Assembly: GCA_905234985.1 (NCBI GenBank) | Contig: CAJOJQ010000042.1 | Span: forward strand, 1-46,068 | Reading direction: 5' to 3' | Source of the DNA: an uncultured Christensenellaceae bacterium | GTDB lineage: Bacteria > Bacillota > Clostridia > Christensenellales > Aristaeellaceae | Length of the DNA: 46,068 nt | Shown: positions 15,973-24,208 of the stretch, one piece after another | Layout: each line of letters begins with the position of its first letter | Numbering within the stretch: the stretch's first letter is position 1 | Position numbers and translations under genes: made by a program | Notes under the pieces: model-generated | Seen by the model: the letters and a program-made list of their open reading frames with translations, nothing else | Database searches by the model: none | What the model was told of the DNA's origin: nothing

Positions 15973-17469
15973 ATGAAACGCTTTTTATCCGTGCTGCTGT
16001 GCCTCGCGCTGATTGCCCTGCCCCTGCTGCTGCGCTGCGTTCCCGCTTTGGCGGAAGGAGCGGACATCCAAACCGCCAATATGCCCGACGAGGTGAAAAA
16101 ATTCTTCGCTTCCTCCCAGTTTGACGGATGGACTGTCGGCGCGGCCTCCGCCTGCGTGATCGAAAGCAGCGCGGGCAGCTATTATTTCGCCGTTGCCCAG
16201 AAGAACGGCAGCAACGTGCTCTATGGTTTTGAATACAAGAAGGGGCAGTACAATTACTGGCTGAAAACGGACAAGTGCCTGCCCCAAGGCAAAGGCGGCT
16301 TCATTGTGCGTTTTAACAGCGGCACAACTTATTTTGCCAGCGGAGCCGTCGTCACTTTTGGCGATGGAGTGTCCATCACCTTTTACCGTGAGGACGACGA
16401 GGAACAGGCGGACACCGCCCTCATCGCCGAAGTGAACAAAAGTGGCCAGTTCCACGTGCGGGCGGTTTTTTTCAATCACGCCTGGGATGAAGCTTACCTG
16501 ACCTCCGAATCCATTACCTATTATTTGGACGAGGGCAGCAAGAAAGCCACGGTTTACGGCACAGTGGAAACCAACCTGCGGTATTTCAACCTGTCCGCCT
16601 TTCCCCGCACCATCAAGGAAGCCCGGAACAAGCTGACCCAGGCCCCCGCCATCCCCGCCGGGGAGCTTTCCGCCCAGAAGATCAAGTTCACCGGCGGCCA
16701 GAAGTTCCCGGTATATTCCGGCCCCGGCGCGGAATACGAGCGCGCGACCAACGGGAAGGCCAGCGTGAGCACCAACGACTGGATTCAGGTCTTCGGCAGC
16801 GAAAACGGCTACATCATGATCCAGTACGCCCTTTCTTCCAGCCAGATGCGCATCGGCTACATCGACCAAGGCTCTCTGCCCAAGAGCGCCAATGTGAGCG
16901 CTTTGCGGTTCGCCTGGGAAGACGCAGAGATCACTTCCTCCACTTTCCTGACCGACGATCCCCTGAACAGCCAGACCCGCACCCGCACGCTCTCCGTCGG
17001 GCAACAGGTAAAATGGCTTTCTACCATGGGCGGTTGGGTATATGTGGAAATCACCGGCAGCGGCCAGCCCATTCGGGGCTTTGTGCCCGCCAGCGTCATC
17101 CGCAAGGCGTCCGCTTATTGGCAGGACTACGCGGTTTTCAAGAACAGTACCTATTCCGCCAGCGCCACCGTGACTGTGAGGAACGGCGTCTCTGCGGAAA
17201 TCACCGTTGTCGTCACCGGCCCCGCCTCCTGGTCGCAGACAGGCACGGACAATGTGACCGGCTATCAGGTATACGCCAATAACGTGCCGCTGTTTGTCGC
17301 CTCCGCTTCCAAGGTGGAAATGAACAGCGCCGGGCACTACACCTACGTTGACGGCACCGCCGCGCTGCCCACCGGCACCACCGTGCTGGGCCTGTGCCCC
17401 ATACACGCCCAAAGCGGCATGCAGGCCGGGGAAATGATCACGGTGATCCTGAACGATACCACGAAATAA
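15973..17469 (+). CDS. Secreted protein with bacterial SH3-like domains
   Basis: A 498-aa protein with a signal peptide (MKRFLSVLLCLALIALPLLL, cleavage probably after PALAEG) and no lipobox. Residues about 235-290 (KIKFTGGQKFPVYSGPGAEY, then a DWIQVFG core) and about 305-380 (GQQVKWLSTMGGWVYVEITG) look like two bacterial SH3 domains, which commonly bind peptidoglycan peptides. The N-terminal 200 residues are beta-rich and unrecognised. AAAGGAG precedes the ATG. It starts 84 bases after the anti-sigma-like gene with no visible terminator between, so it may belong to the same operon and be part of the envelope response. Confidence 0.8.
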   Translation: MKRFLSVLLCLALIALPLLLRCVPALAEGADIQTANMPDEVKKFFASSQFDGWTVGAASACVIESSAGSYYFAVAQKNGSNVLYGFEYKKGQYNYWLKTDKCLPQGKGGFIVRFNSGTTYFASGAVVTFGDGVSITFYREDDEEQADTALIAEVNKSGQFHVRAVFFNHAWDEAYLTSESITYYLDEGSKKATVYGTVETNLRYFNLSAFPRTIKEARNKLTQAPAIPAGELSAQKIKFTGGQKFPVYSGPGAEYERATNGKASVSTNDWIQVFGSENGYIMIQYALSSSQMRIGYIDQGSLPKSANVSALRFAWEDAEITSSTFLTDDPLNSQTRTRTLSVGQQVKWLSTMGGWVYVEITGSGQPIRGFVPASVIRKASAYWQDYAVFKNSTYSASATVTVRNGVSAEITVVVTGPASWSQTGTDNVTGYQVYANNVPLFVASASKVEMNSAGHYTYVDGTAALPTGTTVLGLCPIHAQSGMQAGEMITVILNDTTK

Positions 17470-17482
17470 CCTGCGCGCACAT

Positions 17483-17534
17483 AAAAACAGGACATTCCGT
17501 TTCTGCGTCCGGCAGTTCGGAATGTCCTGTTTTT
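17483..17534. terminator. Bidirectional intrinsic terminator
   Basis: ACAGGACATTCCG pairs with CGGAATGTCCTGT. The stem has an A-run on its left and a T-run on its right, so it can end the SH3 gene (plus strand) and the opp operon (minus strand) that converge here. Confidence 0.85.
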
Positions 17535-17546
17535 CAAATCAACCAA

Positions 17547-18569
17547 TTATTTCTCTTCGTAATCGAATCCCCGCAGCCGCATTTCGTCGGCGAAATGGCA
17601 GGCCACCATGCGGCCGTCCACCTCGCGGAGGTCGGGCACGTCGTGCTTGCATTTTTCCTGGCAGTACCGGCAGCGCTCGTGGAAATAGCAGCCGGAGGGC
17701 GGATTGGCGGGGTTGGGGATTTCGCCCTGGAGGGGGATGCGCTCGTTCTGAATATCCGGGTCGGCGATGGGCACGGCGGAAAGCAGGGCCTCGGTGTAGG
17801 GATGGCAGGGGCGGGAAAAGAGCTTTTCCGTTTCGCCAAACTCAACTAAGCGTCCCAAGTACATCACGCCTACCTTATCGCTGATATGCTCCACCACGGA
17901 CAGGTCGTGGCTGATGAAAATGTAGGTGAGCTGCAGTTCCTTCTGTAAATCCTTCAGCAGGTTGATGATCTGCGCCTGAATGGACACGTCCAGGGCGCTG
18001 ACGGCCTCGTCGCACACGATCACCTGAGGGTTCAGGATCAGGGCGCGTGCGGTGCCGATGCGCTGGCGCTGGCCGCCGGAGAAGGCGTGGGGGTAGCGCT
18101 TCAGATACGTGGTATTGAGGCCCACCTTCTTGGCGATTTCGATGACCTTCTGCTCGATTTCCGCCTTGGGCATTTTGGGGAAATTGGCTTTCAGCGGCTC
18201 CGCGATGATGTCGATGACCGTCATGCGGGGGTCGAGAGAGGAATAGGGGTCCTGGAAAACCATCTGGATTTCCTTGCGCACCTTCTTCATTTCCTTTTTG
18301 TCCAGCTTGAGGAAATCGTAAGTGACGCCGTCCCGGGCGGTGTACTTCACTTCGCCCTCGCTGGCGCTGATGGCGCGCACGATACAGCGGCCTAAGGTGG
18401 TTTTGCCGCAGCCCGATTCGCCCACGATGCCGATGGTTTCGCCCTTGCGCACGTCGAAGGATACGTCCGTCACGGCGCGCACGCACACGCCCTTGGAGGT
18501 AAAGCGCTTGGAAATATGCTGGACTTGCAGAATCAAATTTTTCTCGGCGTTTTCAGCTTTTTCGCTCAT
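17547..18569 (-). CDS. oppF: Oligopeptide ABC transporter ATPase, OppF type
   Basis: Second ATPase of the peptide importer. At 340 aa: Walker [16 protein letters not shown]-loop MVFQDPYSSLDPRMT, signature FSGGQRQRIGTARAL, Walker B VIVCDEAVSALD, H-loop ISHDLSVVEH. The C-terminal region has the oligopeptide-family extension with four spaced Cys (CYFHERCRYCQEKC), a site that holds an Fe-S cluster in relatives. Its ATG overlaps the oppD stop by four bases. The substrate class is inferred from the family. Confidence 0.93.
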   Translation of the reverse strand: MSEKAENAEKNLILQVQHISKRFTSKGVCVRAVTDVSFDVRKGETIGIVGESGCGKTTLGRCIVRAISASEGEVKYTARDGVTYDFLKLDKKEMKKVRKEIQMVFQDPYSSLDPRMTVIDIIAEPLKANFPKMPKAEIEQKVIEIAKKVGLNTTYLKRYPHAFSGGQRQRIGTARALILNPQVIVCDEAVSALDVSIQAQIINLLKDLQKELQLTYIFISHDLSVVEHISDKVGVMYLGRLVEFGETEKLFSRPCHPYTEALLSAVPIADPDIQNERIPLQGEIPNPANPPSGCYFHERCRYCQEKCKHDVPDLREVDGRMVACHFADEMRLRGFDYEEK

Positions 18570-19582
18570 TTCTCAGCGCCTCCTTTCCGGCAGTGTACGC
18601 AGGCAGCGCAATGGGTGCCCTCGATGCAGCAGGTTTCCGGCTCGGCCTGGTTGCACACGCCCTCCACCCGCACGTCGCACCGGTCGTAGAAGCCGCAGCC
18701 GGGGCGCAGGTTCAGGGCCAGGGGCACGGTGCCCTCGATGGAGAACAGGCGATCCAGCTTCCGGCTGCCGATTTTATGCACGCTGCCCATAAGGCCCCGG
18801 GTGTAGGGGTGCTGAGGATTCTTGTAGATTTCCCGGGCGGTGCCGGTTTCCACGATGCAGCCTAAGTACATGACCGCCACCCGGTCGCACATTTTGGCAA
18901 CGGTGCCAAGGTCGTGGGTGATAAACAGGATAGCCATGCCCAATTCCTTCTGCAATTGCTGCATCAGCTCCAGAATTTGGGCCTGAATGGTGACGTCCAG
19001 GGCGGTGGTAGGTTCGTCGGCAATGAGCAGCCGGGGCTTGCACACCAGGGCCATGGCGATGAGGGCGCGCTGGAGCATGCCGCCGGAAAACTCATGGGGA
19101 AACTGGTCGTAGCGCTTCTCCGCGTTGGCGATGCCCACCTTTTTCATCATTTCCAGGGTAATGGCCTTGGATTCCTTCTTGTCCTTGGTGATGTGCAAGC
19201 GGGTGCATTCGTTGATCTGGTTGCCGATGGTGTACATGGGCGAGAAGGCCACCATAGGTTCCTGAAAGATCATGGAAATCTGCTTGCCCCGGATGGCGCG
19301 GATGGGCTTGCCCGTGGGGTCCAATTTCAGCAGGTCGATCACCTTACCGTCGTCCCCCTGGAACAGAATTTCGCCGCCGGAATGGCATTTTTTGTCGTTG
19401 ATGCCCAGGATCGCCTTGCTGGTCAGGCTCTTGCCGCAGCCCGATTCGCCCACCAAGCCCAGGGTTTCGCCGGGCTTGATTTCAAAGGACACGCCGCGAA
19501 CGGGGGTCAGGGTGCCTTCATCCATTTTGATGCTCACATGCAGATCGTTGACCCGGATGATGGGTTCCATTTTTTCACTCAT
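18566..19582 (-). CDS. oppD: Oligopeptide ABC transporter ATPase, OppD type
   Basis: First ATPase of the importer, 338 aa: Walker [20 protein letters not shown]-loop [13 protein letters not shown], signature [15 protein letters not shown], Walker [15 protein letters not shown]-loop [11 protein letters not shown]. The C-terminal extension again has a Cys cluster ([15 protein letters not shown] and more). AAGGAGG lies upstream; it starts 13 bases after oppC and overlaps oppF by four bases. Confidence 0.93.
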   Translation of the reverse strand: MSEKMEPIIRVNDLHVSIKMDEGTLTPVRGVSFEIKPGETLGLVGESGCGKSLTSKAILGINDKKCHSGGEILFQGDDGKVIDLLKLDPTGKPIRAIRGKQISMIFQEPMVAFSPMYTIGNQINECTRLHITKDKKESKAITLEMMKKVGIANAEKRYDQFPHEFSGGMLQRALIAMALVCKPRLLIADEPTTALDVTIQAQILELMQQLQKELGMAILFITHDLGTVAKMCDRVAVMYLGCIVETGTAREIYKNPQHPYTRGLMGSVHKIGSRKLDRLFSIEGTVPLALNLRPGCGFYDRCDVRVEGVCNQAEPETCCIEGTHCAACVHCRKGGAEK

Positions 19583-19595
19583 TCAGCGCGCCTCC

Positions 19596-20795
19596 TTACT
19601 TGTACGGATCGGCCGCGTCCCGCATGCCGTCGCCTAAGAAATTGAACGCCAGCACGGTGAGTACCACGAAGAACAGGGGGATCAGGCACCAGGGATGGCT
19701 GACGATGTTGGTCACGTTCTGCGCTTCCTTGAGCAGCACGCCCCAACTGGTGGCGGGTGCCTGAATGCCCAGGCCTAAGAAGCTCATGCTGGTTTCGCCG
19801 ATAATCATGGAGGGGATGCCTAAGGTGAGGTTCACGATCAGGTAGCTCATGAAGCCGGGCACCATGTGCTTCATGATGATCTTCATATCGCTGACCCCGG
19901 CCAACTTGGCGGCCATGACGTAATCCTCGTTTTTCAGGCTCATGAACTTGCCGCGCACCACGCGGGCCAGGCCCGTCCATCCGATCAGGGACAGGATCAC
20001 CGTGATCAGCAGGTACATCTGCACCGGCGGGATACCGGCGGGAATGGCGGCGGAAAGGGCCATCCACAGGGGCAGGGAGGGCAGGGAGTTCAGCACCTCG
20101 ATGATGCGCTGGATCACGTTATCCACCGTGCCGCCGAAGTAGCCGGAAACGGAGCCGATGAGCAGGCCCAGCACGAAGCTGATGAGCGTACCGGCAAAGG
20201 GAATGGTAAGCGACACCTGACTGCCCAAGATGATGCGGCTGAACAGGTCGCGGCCTAAGCTGTCGGAGCCGAAGAGGAAGATTTTGCCCCCCTCGATGCC
20301 GAACAGGTGCAGATCGCTGTCGAAAATCCCTAAGATTTTGTAGGAGGAGCCGTGGACGAACCATTGCAGCTTCAAGGGCTTGGTTTCGTCGGTGACGATC
20401 TGCCGGGTGGAGAAGGTTTCTCCCCGGGCCTCCGCTTCCTTTTTGGCCTTGCTCATTTCGGCCACGCTCATTTTCAGGGTGCCCCACTCCGATTTGAACA
20501 CGTAGGGGCCGATGTATTCGCCCTCGTACATGAAATGGATGGCGGTGGGCGGCAAATCCTTGGAATTGGCGTCGTATTCCGTCAGGTTGTAGGGGGCCAG
20601 GAAATCGCCCAGCAGCGCCACAAGGTACAGGAAGCCCAAAATCACCAAGGAGATGCGGGCCAGCTGGTGCTTGCCTAATTTCCGGGCCATCAATTGCCAT
20701 TGGGAAGCGAGATAGTATTTTTCTTCCTTGATCCGGGCTTTTTCCGCTTTTTTCGCGGCGCGCAGGGCTTTCTTATCAGGATTGGACACGGTCAT
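19596..20795 (-). CDS. oppC: Oligopeptide ABC transporter permease, OppC type
   Basis: Inner-membrane permease of the DppC/OppC type. After a charged cytoplasmic N-terminus rich in Lys/Ala and a first membrane helix (about residues 45-68), there is a roughly 110-residue extracytoplasmic insertion (from TEYDANSKDLPPTAIHFM to IFLFGSDSLGRD), making the protein 399 aa instead of about 300. The conserved DSLGRDLFSRI follows, then five further helices with the EAA-like loop (GKFMSLKNEDYVMAAKLAGV). It overlaps the oppB stop by four bases. Confidence 0.93.
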   Translation of the reverse strand: MTVSNPDKKALRAAKKAEKARIKEEKYYLASQWQLMARKLGKHQLARISLVILGFLYLVALLGDFLAPYNLTEYDANSKDLPPTAIHFMYEGEYIGPYVFKSEWGTLKMSVAEMSKAKKEAEARGETFSTRQIVTDETKPLKLQWFVHGSSYKILGIFDSDLHLFGIEGGKIFLFGSDSLGRDLFSRIILGSQVSLTIPFAGTLISFVLGLLIGSVSGYFGGTVDNVIQRIIEVLNSLPSLPLWMALSAAIPAGIPPVQMYLLITVILSLIGWTGLARVVRGKFMSLKNEDYVMAAKLAGVSDMKIIMKHMVPGFMSYLIVNLTLGIPSMIIGETSMSFLGLGIQAPATSWGVLLKEAQNVTNIVSHPWCLIPLFFVVLTVLAFNFLGDGMRDAADPYK

Positions 20796-21814
20796 TCAGC
20801 CCTCCTTCCGGAAAAGCGGATGCGGGGGTCGAGCCACGCTAACATGATATCGGAAAGCAGGGTGCCCAGCACGATCAGGAAGCCCATGACCAGCAGGATG
20901 GTGCCCGCCAAATACATATCCTGGGCTTTCAGGGCGCTGTACAGGCGGGGGCCGACCAATTGCAGGTTCATGACGATGGCGGAGATGGTGGAGCCGTTGA
21001 AGATGTGGGACAGCACGCCGCTAAGCCCCGACACTGTAGGGTTCAGGGCGGCGCGCAGGCAGTATTTATAGATGATGCGCTTCTCGGACACGCCCTTGGC
21101 ACGGGCGCAGAGCACGTAGTTCCGGCCCAGCTCGTCCAGCATCTGGGCGCGCATGGAGCGCAGGGTGCCGCAGGTACCGGAGGTGCCGATGACGATGATG
21201 GGAATCGCCATGCGGCCCCAGAAATCGCCCCGGAGCAGCAGATCGTACCATTGCAGGGCGCCCTGCTGCAAGCCTAAGAGGATTTCATTGGAATACAGGC
21301 CGACGAACGCGGTGCCCGTCCAGATATACGTGCCGTACATGAGCAGGATGGCGAACAGGAAATTGGGCACAGCCATGCCTAAGAAGCCGATGAGGGTAAA
21401 GCAGTAATCCCCCACGGAATACTGGTGTACGGCGCTGTATATGCCGATGGGTATGCCCACCAAGTAGTTAAATAGCATGGTTGCTAAGGACACAACAATG
21501 GTCATGGGCAGCACTTCGGCGATGACGGGCCACACGGGCTTTTCAAAGTCGAAGGAATAGCCGAAGTCAAAACGGGTGAGGATGCCCCACATCCATTTGA
21601 AGTACTGGACGAACCAGGGCTGATCCAGGCCGTAGCGCTCCTTCAGGCTTTCCATTTCGCTTTCGTCCACGATCTGCCCCTCGGCTTTCAGCCCGGCCAC
21701 GTAGGACGTGAGGTAATCGCCCGGGGGAAGCTGGATGATGAAGAAGATCACCAGGGACATGATCAGCAGGATGGGAATGAACGTAAGTACGCGCTTCCAG
21801 ATATAGCTTCCCAT
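20792..21814 (-). CDS. oppB: Oligopeptide ABC transporter permease, OppB type
   Basis: 340-aa permease of the OppB/DppB family: first membrane helix near residues 9-28 (LTFIPILLIMSLVIFFIIQL), the family's PGDY motif, an extracytoplasmic segment with YGLDQPWFVQY, then membrane helices and the EAA loop (MRAQMLDELGRNYVLCARAK). AAGGAGG precedes the ATG. It lies 79 bases after the substrate-binding gene, with a weak hairpin between. Confidence 0.93.
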   Translation of the reverse strand: MGSYIWKRVLTFIPILLIMSLVIFFIIQLPPGDYLTSYVAGLKAEGQIVDESEMESLKERYGLDQPWFVQYFKWMWGILTRFDFGYSFDFEKPVWPVIAEVLPMTIVVSLATMLFNYLVGIPIGIYSAVHQYSVGDYCFTLIGFLGMAVPNFLFAILLMYGTYIWTGTAFVGLYSNEILLGLQQGALQWYDLLLRGDFWGRMAIPIIVIGTSGTCGTLRSMRAQMLDELGRNYVLCARAKGVSEKRIIYKYCLRAALNPTVSGLSGVLSHIFNGSTISAIVMNLQLVGPRLYSALKAQDMYLAGTILLVMGFLIVLGTLLSDIMLAWLDPRIRFSGRRAE

Positions 21815-21866
21815 AGTACGCGCTTACCTCCTTGCAGCAGAAACGATGAAACGATGAAAAAGAACA

Positions 21867-21888
21867 GGAAGGCGAGGCTTCGCCTTCC
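21867..21888 (-). terminator. Hairpin between oppA and oppB, weak terminator
   Basis: GGAAGGCGA pairs perfectly with TCGCCTTCC around a four-base loop. On the opp strand it is followed by TGTTCTTTTTC. It could partly terminate or stabilise the oppA message, giving more binding protein than permease; this is an inference. Confidence 0.45.
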
Positions 21889-21893
21889 CGCCC

Positions 21894-23882
21894 TCATTGG
21901 AATATACGTTTTTTACAGCTCCCCCCTATGGATTTCTTGGAAGGGGGGCTGGGGGAAACCATTCTTTGGCCTCCAAAGAATGGTTTCCCTACCCACAGGC
22001 AGGCGAAGTTGGCAAGGCCCAGATCGCGGAATTCGTCGCAGGCGATGCCGTCTTCGCGGAAGTTGTGCATCTTGGCGTTGACGGCGTAGACGGCGGGATT
22101 GGAGGAGGTGAAGCCGATTTCGTAGATGCCTTCCTTGAAGCAATCCAGCAGCTTGAGGGCCAGCTCTTCCTTCTCGGCGGAGGTCTTGGCGTTCTTCATG
22201 TCGGTGTAGATGTCCAGCATGGCCTTCACGTCAGCCGGGGGTTCCACGGCGCCCTCGCGGCCCTTGCCGTCGATGCTGTTCAGGTACCACAGGCCGAAGG
22301 CGGAGCCCCAGACGCAGTAGTCGCGCATGGGCACGAAGTAGTCGGGCCGCAGGGAGATGGACACGGTGTCGAAGTTCTCGTAGTTCAGCACGATTTCATG
22401 CTGGTTGGCGGAACGCATTTCTTCCATGATGGAGCGGTCGTACATCCGGGTGGTGGCGTCGATGCCGGCCTTGTTCAGGTCGTTCTTGAGCAGCTCGGCC
22501 AGGCTGGCGTCGGCTTCGTTCTGATACTGCAGGTTCAGGGTCAGCTTGGTGCCGTCGGCGAAGGCCCAGAAGCCGTCCGCACCCTTCACAAGGCCGCATT
22601 CAGTCAGCAGCGCGGCGGCGGCGTCCAGATCCTGTTCCACCCACTTATTGGTCCATTCGGGGTCGTAGCCCTGAGCGCCTTCCGGCGGCGCGGACTGGGC
22701 GGGCTCGGTGTAGCCGTTGTCGATCAGCTGGGCGATCTGGTTGCGGTCCACGATCACGGACAGGGCGTGGCGGAAGTTCACGTTCTGGAACAGGGGGCGC
22801 TTGAGTTCATCCTGCACAGCCAGGTTCAGCTGCATGGACTGGCTGGTCCAGCCGGTGGAGGACCATTCCACCAGGTTCACGGCGGCTTCGGAGTTCAGGA
22901 TGGTTTCCACGTCCTGCAGGGCCACGGAGCCGATGTCGGCGGTGCCGTCCATCACCCACAGCAGGGCCTGGGAATCGTCGCTGTAACGGCGGAAGTGCAG
23001 TTCGTCGATGTAGGGCAGCTGCTTGCCTTCGGCGTCCACCTTCCAGTAGTAGGGATTGCGCTTCCACACGCACATTTCATCGTTGAAATCGCCGTCGATC
23101 TGCCAAGCACGCAGGGTGGGGCGATCCTTCACGATCCAGTAATAGTAGGTGTAGCTGTTGCCCAGGGCCTTCATGTCGGAGAAGCCCTTCCCCTGGGCGT
23201 AAGCGTCCTTTTCCTCGGCGGTCTTGTTGGCATCGTTGTACACGGCCACATGTTCTTCCAGCCAGTGCTTGGGCGCGAAGAACCACTTGCCGTTGATGGC
23301 CAGCTCGCGCAGGAATTCGGGCTTGGAGGAAACGAAGGTCATGGTGAAGGTATAATCGTCGATGGCGGTGAAGGTGGCCAGCTGCATTTCACCGTTTTCA
23401 TCGGCGGCCTTCACGGCTTCCCAGGCGCTCTTGCCGGTGAAGCCGGTGAGCAGGCACTCTTCGTAGAAGAAGCGGCAGTCTTCGCTGGTGAAGGGCACGC
23501 CGTCGGACCACTTCATGCCCTCGCGCAGGTAGATGGTCCACACGGTGGCGTCCTCGTTCACATCGAAGTCCTTGGCCACGTTGGGTTCCACGGTGCCGTC
23601 GGTCCTAAACCGGAACAGCGCTTCCTCAGTGGGCTTGCCGGGACCCCACTTGGAGGAGCCGCCCTGCATCAGGGTGATATAATCGGTGTACTGGCCGATA
23701 TCGGCCACGTCTTCCACCATGATGTCGGAGGCGACGGGCAGACGGTCCGCCACAGCGGGCAGATCCTGGCCGTCCAGGTAGGGGGACTGGGTGTAGGCGG
23801 GGGCTTCGGCCGCGGCGAAGGTGTACAGGGACGCGAGCATCATCGCCGCCAGAAGCAGGGAAAGGATTTTCCGGGTCTTCAT
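21894..23882 (-). CDS. oppA: Peptide ABC transporter substrate-binding protein, repeat-derived C-terminus
   Basis: Extracytoplasmic solute-binding protein, family 5 (SBP_bac_5). The signal peptide is MKTRKILSLLLAAMMLASLY followed by TFAAAEA; no lipobox Cys is seen, so anchoring is unclear. Family features include FRFRTDGTVEPNVAKDFDVN, WTIYLREGMKWSDGVPFTSE and FRHALSVIVDRNQIA. Normal-looking protein ends at ...DLGLANFACLW, about residue 630. The last ~30 residues (from VGKPFFGGQRMVS) are encoded by hairpin repeat H2, which has replaced the original end and supplies a new stop. AAGGAGG precedes the ATG. It is the first gene of the opp operon. Confidence 0.92.
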   Translation of the reverse strand: MKTRKILSLLLAAMMLASLYTFAAAEAPAYTQSPYLDGQDLPAVADRLPVASDIMVEDVADIGQYTDYITLMQGGSSKWGPGKPTEEALFRFRTDGTVEPNVAKDFDVNEDATVWTIYLREGMKWSDGVPFTSEDCRFFYEECLLTGFTGKSAWEAVKAADENGEMQLATFTAIDDYTFTMTFVSSKPEFLRELAINGKWFFAPKHWLEEHVAVYNDANKTAEEKDAYAQGKGFSDMKALGNSYTYYYWIVKDRPTLRAWQIDGDFNDEMCVWKRNPYYWKVDAEGKQLPYIDELHFRRYSDDSQALLWVMDGTADIGSVALQDVETILNSEAAVNLVEWSSTGWTSQSMQLNLAVQDELKRPLFQNVNFRHALSVIVDRNQIAQLIDNGYTEPAQSAPPEGAQGYDPEWTNKWVEQDLDAAAALLTECGLVKGADGFWAFADGTKLTLNLQYQNEADASLAELLKNDLNKAGIDATTRMYDRSIMEEMRSANQHEIVLNYENFDTVSISLRPDYFVPMRDYCVWGSAFGLWYLNSIDGKGREGAVEPPADVKAMLDIYTDMKNAKTSAEKEELALKLLDCFKEGIYEIGFTSSNPAVYAVNAKMHNFREDGIACDEFRDLGLANFACLWVGKPFFGGQRMVSPSPPSKKSIGGSCKKRIFQ
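21939..21989 (-). repeat. Hairpin repeat, copy H2, inside the oppA reading frame
   Basis: GGGAAACCATTCTTTGG (21953-21969) pairs perfectly with CCAAAGAATGGTTTCCC (21973-21989). On the opp strand it is followed by CCAGCCCCCCTTCC, matching the CCAGACCCCCTTCC tail of H1 at 9882-9934. The outer GGGAAACC/GGTTTCCC is shared and the inner stem differs. It codes for part of the OppA-like C-terminus. Confidence 0.85.
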
Positions 23883-23978
23883 GAAAGGTTCCTCCTTGTT
23901 TATTTTTTCCGCATGGCCTGCGGATCAGTACGGGTTGGGCGATCCATCCTGTTTGAACATCACCAACAGTCTGCCATT

Positions 23979-24007
23979 ATTGTACCAGATCGCTTCGGAT
24001 TTTGCAA
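23979..24007 (-). promoter_or_regulatory. Promoter of the opp operon
   Basis: On the minus strand, TTGCAA (24002-24007), 17-base spacer, TACAAT (23979-23984), about 95 bases before the oppA ATG. The 326-base gap 23883-24208 holds this and the divergent exporter promoter; nothing else is evident. Confidence 0.6.
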
Positions 24008-24148
24008 CTCGATTTTACAAAAAAAGGGGGCCGCAAGGAAAAAAACAGATATTATTTTGCCAGGGCGGACATTCGGGCGAAGACTTTACCAATCGTTCGC
24101 ACGCTTTGTCATTTCAGACGCAAAAGTGTATCTTTGACGCAAATCCCC

Positions 24149-24177
24149 TTGTTTTTCCTGGTTTCCCCTGCTATGAT
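24149..24177 (+). promoter_or_regulatory. Promoter of the ABC exporter operon
   Basis: TTGTTT (24149-24154), 17-base spacer, TATGAT (24172-24177), 31 bases before the ATG at 24209. Confidence 0.5.
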
Positions 24178-24208
24178 AAGCGCACATACGGCAAGGAGGG
24201 ATATTCGT

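Noticed and set aside
15985..17412. Minus-strand 475-codon frame opposite the SH3 protein
   Set aside because: No start signal, low-complexity Gly/His/Val content, and it covers a convincing secreted protein on the other strand.
21842..21857. Two tandem AAACGATG units after oppB
   Set aside because: Only two copies of an 8-mer; too short to call a repeat array.
21897..24137. Plus-strand 746-codon frame opposite oppA
   Set aside because: It is a GC-skew shadow of oppA; no ribosome-binding site and no recognisable domain.
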